A stretch of 12,506 nt of DNA from Ignavibacteria bacterium UBA2333 (lineage in GTDB: Bacteria; Bacteroidota; Ignavibacteria; Kapaibacteriales; Kapaibacteriaceae). Under the pieces are notes generated by a model that saw nothing but the letters and a program-made list of their open reading frames with translations, searched no databases and was not told where the DNA came from. The stretch's first letter is position 1. The number at the start of each line of letters is the position of its first letter. The DNA lies in assembly GCA_002344895.1 (NCBI GenBank), contig DDUR01000016.1:1-12506 (forward strand), read 5' to 3'. Made by a program: the position numbers and the translations under genes. Shown here piece after piece: positions 7,247-12,506 of this stretch.

Positions 7247-9034
7247 TCAATATCGAAACGTTAACCAGCGGTTGTCGATGATCCTGGCAGTTGTTCGCTG
7301 CCGTTGCAGCCACGACGTCCAAAATTCCTGTTGCTGTTCAGCAACAGCATCCTCTCCTCGCAACTGAAGCCAGAGAGGGAATTCACGCGGCTCGGCCGGT
7401 TCGTACGAGATGATATGTGTCATGTACCAACCTAGGTCGCCAACAAACGGACCGTAGAGGCCCGGCTCTGTGTTCTTGAGAATCTCCTTCACGGCCGCAG
7501 GATCAAACAGTTCTTCACCGATAAATCCATTACGATCAACCGTTGCAGACCTGAGAATCCGCGCATCAGCAGGCTTTTCACCAACAAAGAATGTGCCCTC
7601 AGGGAGGACCTTTACAACAGAGGCCAATCGTCGTGCCTCCGTACGAACGTCAAGGCAAGACTGACGACGACGATATGCTTCACGGACACGATCGTATGCG
7701 GCGTCGTATGGTAGTGGCCCTGCGGGTAACGAATCAACAACAACGGCCACAACAACACCCTTTTCCGGTGTGTCAACGGGATCACATAACATGAGTCTCG
7801 GTGTGGAATGAATAACGTCAGACAAGCGGTACGAACCAAAGACCTTTTGCTGCGGCGTTACCCATGGGCCAAGATCGACGGTTTTCTTGAATTTCTGAGC
7901 AACGGAACCAAACTCTTCGCCACTGTCGTACATCGTAGCAGCTGAGTCAACGAGTGTAAGAACACTGTCGATTGTTGTTTTGCCAGCTTCTACCATTGTG
8001 CGGATTCCACGAACGAGGTAGACTTTCCGGCCACGTGAAACTGTCGACATGCTATCTACGAGCACGACGACATAGTCTGCGCCATCACGAATGGGCCCGT
8101 AGGCGCGGCCACGCGCCGCCCCTTTTACTGCTGCATACAATGTGCTTGTTGTTGTTGAATCTGGATGAAGTACAGTCGTAAAGGATCGTGTCACAGAAGC
8201 TACGGCTGTCCACAACGAGTCACGCTTGCGTGGTGTTCGTTCTGCATTTATGTCACGCAGAAATCGACGAATGTTATCGAGCGTTCGCACGCTGTCGGAT
8301 GCCGACGGCGTCATGGCAAAGGCAATGTAGGCGAACCGACGTATGGGTTCCGTTGTGGTGAATTCCCATGATCGTGATGCGTGATACTGCTGAAGCTGTC
8401 GTTCGTCCGGTTCAGCAACCGTTGATGCACACGGAAGGAGAACAAGGTTCACGTTACAACGTTCGGCGGCGCGGACAAAGGCCTCACGTAGTCGTGTTGA
8501 GTCAACGGTGAATTCTTCGCGCAGAACCTGTTGGCGAAGGCGATCCTCTGTCATCATCGTACGAAGTCGATTTCGAAGATCTGCCATCGATGCTCGTATT
8601 CCATCAACCTCTGCCAAAATTCGCTCAGCGCTGGCCGACGTACCGAGAGATGCTCTGACAACAGAATCTGGATTGGCAAGTAAACCACGCAGGAGTCGCG
8701 CATCAAACCGCCCCTTTTCGTCAACAAAACCACGGCGTACAAAATCAGGTGGGGACGAGTTCAGTAGGCTGTCAACATTGGCATCCGTTACATAGATGGT
8801 TCGCCGCTGTGCTTCATCTTTTACAATTGACTGTGTTACAGCGTCTGTCCATGCAGCCTGAACAGCGTCAGCCATATCTGCCTTACCAACACTGGCAGCA
8901 AGTTCCATACGGCGGCCTACGTCGCGCGCAAAATTGTCGAGTGCCAACGTATCACCATTAACAACGCCAACCCATGGACGCTGGTCTTGGGGCGCAGCAG
9001 ATAGAAGTACTGCGAGAAGAAATGCAAACATCAT
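7247..9034 (-). CDS. Exported SurA/PpiD-like folding factor, 595 aa
   Basis: The protein starts MMFAFLLAVLLSAA, a short signal peptide, and continues with VNGDTLALDNF (25-35), the typical opening of SurA_N/PpiD-type chaperone domains. A helical segment with WTDAVTQSIVKDEA (62-75), NVDSLL and GRFDARLLRGLL (108-119) follows. This matches periplasmic outer-membrane-protein chaperones and parvulin-like isomerases. The middle and C-terminal parts repeat beta/alpha segments (for example IRRFAYIAFAM at 231-241, and VKVLPEGTFF), but no convincing parvulin active-site pattern (HILV...GGDLG) is visible, so it may be a chaperone only. The frame is open 82 codons further upstream across the divergent promoter; I chose 9034 because of the signal peptide and because TATCTTTG (9049-9042, minus) ends seven bases before it. 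It probably heads a unit with the HAD gene. Confidence 0.75.
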   Translation of the reverse strand: MMFAFLLAVLLSAAPQDQRPWVGVVNGDTLALDNFARDVGRRMELAASVGKADMADAVQAAWTDAVTQSIVKDEAQRRTIYVTDANVDSLLNSSPPDFVRRGFVDEKGRFDARLLRGLLANPDSVVRASLGTSASAERILAEVDGIRASMADLRNRLRTMMTEDRLRQQVLREEFTVDSTRLREAFVRAAERCNVNLVLLPCASTVAEPDERQLQQYHASRSWEFTTTEPIRRFAYIAFAMTPSASDSVRTLDNIRRFLRDINAERTPRKRDSLWTAVASVTRSFTTVLHPDSTTTSTLYAAVKGAARGRAYGPIRDGADYVVVLVDSMSTVSRGRKVYLVRGIRTMVEAGKTTIDSVLTLVDSAATMYDSGEEFGSVAQKFKKTVDLGPWVTPQQKVFGSYRLSDVIHSTPRLMLCDPVDTPEKGVVVAVVVDSLPAGPLPYDAAYDRVREAYRRRQSCLDVRTEARRLASVVKVLPEGTFFVGEKPADARILRSATVDRNGFIGEELFDPAAVKEILKNTEPGLYGPFVGDLGWYMTHIISYEPAEPREFPLWLQLRGEDAVAEQQQEFWTSWLQRQRTTARIIDNRWLTFRY

Positions 9035-9041
9035 AGGGGGC

Positions 9042-9049
9042 CAAAGATA
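9042..9049 (-). promoter_or_regulatory. -7 promoter box of the SurA/PpiD-like gene
   Basis: TATCTTTG on the minus strand ends seven bases before the ATG at 9034. It faces away from an identical box on the plus strand, with 9 bp (GGGGGCAGG) between them. Confidence 0.6.
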
Positions 9050-9058
9050 GGGGGCAGG

Positions 9059-9066
9059 TATCTTTG
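9059..9066 (+). promoter_or_regulatory. -7 promoter box of the 73-aa / oxidoreductase / Ycf48-like operon
   Basis: TATCTTTG on the plus strand ends eight bases before the ATG at 9075. Because its last G is the first base of an upstream in-frame GTG, it argues for ATG 9075 over GTG 9066 as the start. Confidence 0.6.
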
Positions 9067-9074
9067 TGGCGAAC

Positions 9075-9296
9075 ATGAATTCCTTTACCATCACATCGCT
9101 CACATCGGAACTGCTTGCTGCCGTTACGGCAGCAGGAGGCGAGTTGGACGTGGAAACGGCACTCAGCGTGTTACGAGCCCGCGAACCTCGTGTCACGCCA
9201 GATGTCCTCAAAGTGCTTGTTCTCGGCCGTGCCGATTCTCCCTTGGCCTTTACGGCGACAGAAACGGCCATCGTTCTCACCGGACGGCAGCCATGA
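9075..9296 (+). CDS. Small protein of unknown function, 73 aa, leading the operon
   Basis: I do not recognise this protein. It starts MNSFTITSLTSEL and is predicted to be soluble with two helical halves: TSELLAAVTAAGGELDVETA, and TPDVLKVLVLG with FTATETAIVLTGR at the end. The helix-turn-helix rhythm is compatible with a small winged-helix fold, but that is a guess. The support for it being real is positional: a consensus -7 box just upstream, and an ATGA overlap with the start of the flavin oxidoreductase gene. It is therefore the promoter-proximal gene of a three-gene operon. GTG 9066 would add three residues but coincides with the promoter box. Confidence 0.65.
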   Translation: MNSFTITSLTSELLAAVTAAGGELDVETALSVLRAREPRVTPDVLKVLVLGRADSPLAFTATETAIVLTGRQP

Positions 9297-10306
9297 TGCG
9301 TGTTTCAATTGTTGACCAATCACCGGTCCATGATGGTGAATCCGCCGCAGATGCGCTGCGCCACACCCTGGATCTTGTTACCCTGGCTGAGTCTCTCGGA
9401 TATCACCGCTACTGGTTTGCCCAGCACCACGGCAGTGCCGCCTTTGCGTCGGCCTCACCCGAAGTACTTATGGCCGCGGCGGCTCAGGTCACGTCACGTA
9501 TTCGTATTGGCAGCGGAGGTTTTCTCCTAGGAGAGTATCCGCCGTTACGTCTGGCCGAGATCGCTCGCACATTGGAGGCAGTCGCTCCCGGCCGTATTGA
9601 CATCGGCCTTGGTCGTGCTCCCGGAGGTGACGGACGTGTTGTACGAGCTCTTCAGTCGCAGATGCAGGACGCTGAAACGCGTCTTGATGAGTTTTTAGCC
9701 TTTGTGAACGATGACCGCGTGCCAACACGAGCCGGTGAAGTGGTGGCCGTACCGGATGGTGTAACACGACCTGAAATCTGGATGCTTGGTACGAGTCCCG
9801 GAAGTGGTGTTATGGCTGGCCGACGTGGACTTCCCTATGCCTTTGGATCGTTTATCGATCCAACACATATCCAGGAAGCTCTCACGATGTATCACACCGA
9901 GTTTGTCCCTGGCGAGTTTGGCTCTGGAACAAAAAGCTCAAAACCACGGACGATGTTAGCTGTGGTGGCTATTTGCGGACGTACCGACGAAGAAGCAAAC
10001 CAGTTGGCTCGGGCTTCGGAACAGTGGTTTGTGGAGTCGTTTATAAAAGGGAACGACGTACGGTTTCCTTCAGCAGACACAGTCCGAGCCATTGAAGCCC
10101 CCTTTGCCCCCTACGTGGCAATGCGACGTGCAACAACGTTTGTTGGAAGTGCAGAACGTGTTGCCGATGAACTCGCTGCAGTACGTCAGCGATACGCTGT
10201 CGATGAATTGGCCGTTGTGACGATTACACATGACGCGGCAACGCGGATGGTATCGTATGAACGCTTGGCTGAAGCACTCTCACTCACATCTGCGGTAATA
10301 TCATGA
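9293..10306 (+). CDS. LLM-class (luciferase-like) flavin-dependent oxidoreductase, MsnO8-like, 337 aa
   Basis: This is a cytoplasmic TIM-barrel flavin monooxygenase of the bacterial luciferase-like superfamily. The signatures of the MsnO8-type subgroup are all at the N-terminal half: SIVDQSP (5-11), LAESLGYHRYWFAQHHG (31-47), ASPEVLMAA (54-62), RIRIGSGG (69-76), YPPLRLAE (82-89) and APGRIDIGLGRAPGGD (98-113). The usual 320-340 residue length is complete. Members use reduced FMN and oxygen on diverse small molecules; the substrate here is unknown. Start and stop both overlap neighbours by ATGA (9293-9296 and 10303-10306), so translation is probably coupled through all three genes. A second ATG directly follows the first (9296) and could be the real start. 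Confidence 0.9.
   Translation: MMRVSIVDQSPVHDGESAADALRHTLDLVTLAESLGYHRYWFAQHHGSAAFASASPEVLMAAAAQVTSRIRIGSGGFLLGEYPPLRLAEIARTLEAVAPGRIDIGLGRAPGGDGRVVRALQSQMQDAETRLDEFLAFVNDDRVPTRAGEVVAVPDGVTRPEIWMLGTSPGSGVMAGRRGLPYAFGSFIDPTHIQEALTMYHTEFVPGEFGSGTKSSKPRTMLAVVAICGRTDEEANQLARASEQWFVESFIKGNDVRFPSADTVRAIEAPFAPYVAMRRATTFVGSAERVADELAAVRQRYAVDELAVVTITHDAATRMVSYERLAEALSLTSAVIS
10097..10112 (-). repeat. G-rich motif variant inside the oxidoreductase gene
   Basis: The minus strand reads AGGGGGCAAAGGGGGC, a close relative of the AGGGGGCAGAAGGGG copies elsewhere. It lies within coding sequence (EAPFAPYV), so it may be chance. Confidence 0.3.
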
Positions 10307-11334
10307 AGTCCGTCCTGATCTCGGTACTCCTGCTCATGAACGTGGGTTCGGAGGAGACCATTAATCTTGGTTACGACTTTGCGACAAATGCCGTTGCGCA
10401 ACTTGTCCAAAATGAGGATGGGGTAATCTGGGGCGTAACGTCGAGCAGTGTTGACGCTCTTCCTACCATTGCTGGTGTGTATGCTGTTTCGTCAACCGAC
10501 GAAGGTAAAACATGGGATACAACGACGATTACTACCGACTGGTGGCGATGGGGGATTGACATTGCGGCCGTTACAGCTACGACGGCCTATGCGATTACCA
10601 TGAACGAGGACACTCTTGATCTGTATCACTGTGCAGATCGACAGTGGAAGATCGTTCCGGCAAAAACAACACAAGTTGATCGTCCACTAAGTGTGCATTT
10701 CTTTAATGCATCCACGGGTATTGTTATCGGACGTCACGGACGCGAGATTGACCGCAAATGGCAAATGTCGCGAACCACAGACGGTGGTAAAACATGGAAG
10801 CCGGCAACACCGATGCTAGCAGAGCCTGCCAAAGAAACCATCCGTATGCGTAACGATCGTGCTGTAACGTCGTGGGGCTTGTCGTTATGGATTGGCACAT
10901 CAAGCGGTCGGATACTCCGCACCACAGATGCAGGGCTTACGTGGACCGTATGTCAGCCGCGACTTCAAGGACCGATCACATCTCTTGTTGCCACGTCACC
11001 AACACGTATCATCGCCACAACCTACGTGGGAACACCGCCTGCAGTAACACAATTTGCCAGCATCAGCCGTGATGCTGGTGCGTCGTGGAGTCCATTACAA
11101 CTTCCGGCCGGACTGCCACCGCTTGTTGGCTTACGGGTACTTGATGAGGAAGTATTAGTAACGATACCGAGCACCTTATCGATGACGCCATTGTTGCGTG
11201 TTACGCCAGACTTTGGAGAAACACGCCGACTCACCAACAGCGACGTCACCTCTGTTGTTGTGCTCGACGACGACATGGTCGTATGCGGCACCGAAGTCAC
11301 TCCGGGACGCGGCATTGTGCGCATTGAGTGGTGA
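10303..11334 (+). CDS. Asp-box propeller, Ycf48-like, 343 aa
   Basis: This is a beta-propeller of the Ycf48/PSII_BNR-like Asp-box group. Asp-box repeats are at about 64-71 (STDEGKTW), 158-165 (TTDGGKTW), 207-214 (TTDAGLTW) and 255-262 (SRDAGASW). The strand VHFFNASTGIVIG (131-143) is the typical 'F.d...G..vG' element of these proteins. A short hydrophobic N-terminus (MKSVLISVLLLMNVG) may be a weak signal peptide, so export is likely but not certain. There is no sorting tail at the C-terminus (ends GIVRIEW). In cyanobacteria and plants Ycf48 helps assemble photosystem II, but in non-photosynthetic Bacteroidota the fold is widespread and that role cannot be carried over. The start overlaps the oxidoreductase stop by ATGA, making it the last gene of that operon. 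Confidence 0.85.
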   Translation: MKSVLISVLLLMNVGSEETINLGYDFATNAVAQLVQNEDGVIWGVTSSSVDALPTIAGVYAVSSTDEGKTWDTTTITTDWWRWGIDIAAVTATTAYAITMNEDTLDLYHCADRQWKIVPAKTTQVDRPLSVHFFNASTGIVIGRHGREIDRKWQMSRTTDGGKTWKPATPMLAEPAKETIRMRNDRAVTSWGLSLWIGTSSGRILRTTDAGLTWTVCQPRLQGPITSLVATSPTRIIATTYVGTPPAVTQFASISRDAGASWSPLQLPAGLPPLVGLRVLDEEVLVTIPSTLSMTPLLRVTPDFGETRRLTNSDVTSVVVLDDDMVVCGTEVTPGRGIVRIEW

Positions 11335-11390
11335 TTGCTCTGGAGTTGGTAATACCAACAAACAGAAGCAGATCATGGAGCTTGTCGGTT

Positions 11391-11405
11391 AGGGGGCAGA
11401 AGGGG
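11391..11405 (+). repeat. G-rich 15-mer, copy between the propeller gene and the tRNA
   Basis: AGGGGGCAGAAGGGG, identical to 4008-4022, begins 57 bases after the stop of the Ycf48-like gene and ends 18 bases before the tRNA promoter box. The surrounding gap (11335-11439) holds nothing else apart from a small hairpin and that box. Confidence 0.5.
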
Positions 11406-11423
11406 CAAAATGCCGCGTTTCCG

Positions 11424-11431
11424 TATCTTTG
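11424..11431 (+). promoter_or_regulatory. -7 promoter box of tRNA-Arg
   Basis: TATCTTTG ends eight bases before the first base of the mature tRNA. Its presence before a stable RNA gene, where the start of transcription is well constrained, supports reading the same octamer elsewhere in the window as a promoter. Confidence 0.65.
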
Positions 11432-11439
11432 CTGTTCAC

Positions 11440-11513
11440 GGTCCCGTAGTTCAGCTGGATAGAACGTCAGCCTCCGAAGCTGAAAGTCAGCAGTTCGAAT
11501 CTGCTCGGGACTA
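11440..11513 (+). tRNA. tRNA-Arg (anticodon CCG)
   Basis: A complete cloverleaf folds from 74 bases. The acceptor stem GGTCCCG pairs with CGGGACT (one terminal G-U), followed by discriminator A. The D stem is GTTC/GAAC, and the anticodon stem TCAGC/GCTGA has loop CTCCGAA, giving anticodon CCG, which reads arginine codon CGG. The T stem is AGCAG/CTGCT with loop TTCGAAT. The variable loop is five bases. The CCA end is not encoded (CAG follows), so it must be added after transcription. Confidence 0.97.
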
Positions 11514-11517
11514 CAGA

Positions 11518-11541
11518 AACCCCGCATTAGCGGGGTTTTTT
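11518..11541 (+). terminator. Intrinsic terminator after tRNA-Arg
   Basis: AACCCCGC-ATTA-GCGGGGTT forms a perfect 8-bp, GC-rich stem directly followed by a T run (six T in all, two of them paired). It starts five bases after the tRNA 3' end. Confidence 0.92.
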
Positions 11542-11551
11542 CGTTTGCAGC

Positions 11552-11575
11552 AACCCCGCATTAGTGGGGTTTGTT
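11552..11575 (+). terminator. Second, duplicated terminator hairpin
   Basis: AACCCCGC-ATTA-GTGGGGTT is the same stem-loop 34 bases downstream of the first. It has one C-to-T change that keeps pairing as G-U, and a weaker tail (TTTGTT). It is probably a back-up terminator created by tandem duplication of the segment 11514-11547. Confidence 0.75.
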
Positions 11576-11617
11576 CGTGTATGGGTGAGACGTGACATGG
11601 TCACATTCGGCATCTCG

Positions 11618-11625
11618 TAGTTTCG
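11618..11625 (+). promoter_or_regulatory. Possible -7 box of the sterol-desaturase-like gene
   Basis: TAGTTTCG fits TAnnTTTG except for one base, the same T-to-C seen in the riboswitch promoter box, and ends five bases before ATG 11631. That matches the short spacing of the better boxes, but the match is weak. Confidence 0.3.
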
Positions 11626-11630
11626 GTGGA

Positions 11631-12482
11631 ATGAAGAACATCATCGACATTATTGTTCATGCCTACACGGGATACTGGAACTACCTTGTCCATGAGATAA
11701 CACATCCGAGCTGGACAAACTACCTGTACTGGCTGGTTGGACTCAGTCTTGCTGTATGGTTTCTGGAGATTGTTGTTCCGTGGAGGAAAAACCAGGGAAA
11801 AATCCGGAAGGACTTCTGGATTGACGTCTGGTACATGTTCTTCAACTTCTTCATTTTCTCCCTTGTTATCTATAACGCAGCATCTGATGTTGTTGTGGAG
11901 TTTGTGCGTCCATACGTCCCCGCAGGCTTTATCGACGTTCGTACGGCACCAGCATGGTTACAACTCCTCATCATGTTTGTTGTGCGTGACTTTCTCCAGT
12001 GGAACATCCACCGACTACTTCACAGGGTGCCATTCTTATGGAAGGTTCATCAGGTACATCACAGTGTAGAAGAAATGGGATTTGCCGCACATCTGCGATA
12101 TCACTGGGGAGAAACCATAGTATACCGGACACTCGAATATCTCCCTCTTGCGGCCTTTGGATTCGGACTGGACAGCTTCTTCCTTGTTCATATTATCAGC
12201 CTGGCCATTGGCCACCTTAACCACGCCAACATCTACCTCCCAATTGGTCCACTACGATACATTTTTAACACACCACAGATGCACATCTGGCATCACGCCG
12301 AAACACAGCCAAAAAACTCCTACGGAACAAACTACGGTCTCTCTCTCAGTCTCTGGGACTACCTCTTTGGAACAGCATGGATACCTGGAGACGGTCGGGA
12401 TGTTAAACTAGGATTCGATACAATAGCTTCATATCCCCGGTCCTTCTGGCGCCAACTGATTGCGCCGTGGAGGAGGGGGTGA
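11631..12482 (+). CDS. Sterol desaturase / fatty acid hydroxylase superfamily protein, 283 aa
   Basis: This is an integral-membrane non-haem di-iron oxygenase. The histidine ligands of the superfamily are all present: HRLLH (127-131), HQVHH (140-144), H195 and H198 in HLNHAN, and HIWHH (218-222). Hydrophobic spans are at about 31-49, 66-82, 108-122 and 170-193, placing the metal site at the cytoplasmic face. Bacterial members hydroxylate or desaturate lipids, sterols, carotenoids or ornithine lipids; the substrate here is unknown. I prefer ATG 11631 over GTG 11592, thirteen codons earlier, because the extension is not family-like and a weak promoter box lies between the two. The gene follows the double tRNA terminator, so it needs its own promoter. 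Its stop codon directly abuts a G-rich repeat. Confidence 0.9.
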   Translation: MKNIIDIIVHAYTGYWNYLVHEITHPSWTNYLYWLVGLSLAVWFLEIVVPWRKNQGKIRKDFWIDVWYMFFNFFIFSLVIYNAASDVVVEFVRPYVPAGFIDVRTAPAWLQLLIMFVVRDFLQWNIHRLLHRVPFLWKVHQVHHSVEEMGFAAHLRYHWGETIVYRTLEYLPLAAFGFGLDSFFLVHIISLAIGHLNHANIYLPIGPLRYIFNTPQMHIWHHAETQPKNSYGTNYGLSLSLWDYLFGTAWIPGDGRDVKLGFDTIASYPRSFWRQLIAPWRRG

Positions 12483-12498
12483 GGGGAGGCAGATGGGG
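12483..12498 (+). repeat. G-rich motif, right copy
   Basis: GGGGAGGCAGATGGGG begins immediately after the TGA of the sterol-desaturase-like gene and is the exact inverted partner of bases 7-22. With the preceding GGAGGAGGGGGTGA it makes a strongly G-rich tract with three runs of four or more G. Confidence 0.6.
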
Positions 12499-12506
12499 TT
12501 AAAGGT

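Noticed and set aside
9035..9280. In-frame extension of the SurA/PpiD-like gene upstream of 9034.
   Set aside because: It would cover the divergent promoter and the opposite 73-aa gene, and it would bury the signal peptide that begins at 9034.
11345..11359. Perfect hairpin GTTGGT-AAT-ACCAAC just after the Ycf48-like gene, considered as a terminator.
   Set aside because: No T run follows on the plus strand and the stem is only 6 bp with moderate GC, so termination cannot be supported.
1..12498. The inverted 16-bp ends considered as terminal repeats of a 12.5-kb mobile element.
   Set aside because: There is no transposase, integrase or target-site duplication in the window, the genes look like ordinary chromosomal housekeeping and envelope genes, and similar G-rich motifs occur inside the window.

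Overview
The window looks like chromosome from a member of the Bacteroidota/Chlorobiota side of the FCB group; a Kapabacteria- or Ignavibacteria-like lineage is my guess, not a demonstrated assignment. The clues are a repeated promoter box TATCTTTG, which fits the Bacteroidota -7 element TAnnTTTG, a type IX secretion (T9SS) type-A-like C-terminal tail on a secreted propeller, and several exported Asp-box (BNR) propellers. Base composition is even and I see no insertion sequence, phage gene or CRISPR array.

Left block, minus strand (1-5350). A cobalamin riboswitch aptamer (about 5146-5310) sits in the leader of a secreted propeller (5067-3805) that resembles the YncE/DUF5074/BtuG group. The propeller is followed after 17 bp by a 1058-residue exported Asp-box/VPS10-like protein (3787-611). 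That gene overlaps, by ATGA, a membrane PAP2 phosphatase (614 to the left window edge). No separate promoter is visible inside the block, so the vitamin B12 signal may control all three genes. No TonB receptor (btuB) lies in the window.

Centre. An MFS transporter (5350-6558, plus) diverges from the riboswitch leader. It converges with a two-gene minus unit: an exported SurA/PpiD-like folding factor (9034-7247) followed by a YihX-like HAD phosphatase (7216-6578).

Right block, plus strand. A tightly packed operon follows: a 73-residue unknown protein (9075), a luciferase-like flavin oxidoreductase (9293) and a Ycf48-like Asp-box propeller (10303), joined by two ATGA overlaps. Next come tRNA-Arg(CCG) (11440-11513), two tandem near-identical terminator hairpins, and a sterol-desaturase/fatty-acid-hydroxylase superfamily protein (11631-12482).

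Three points deserve attention. (1) The B12 riboswitch drives a BtuG-like propeller carrying a T9SS-type tail instead of a lipobox, a possible T9SS-exported counterpart of the Bacteroides BtuG capture protein. (2) Two divergent gene pairs share the same compact promoter design, with outward-facing -7 boxes only 8-9 bp apart and start codons within 4-9 nt of the box. (3) A G-rich motif recurs at gene 3' ends and lies inverted at the two ends of the window.
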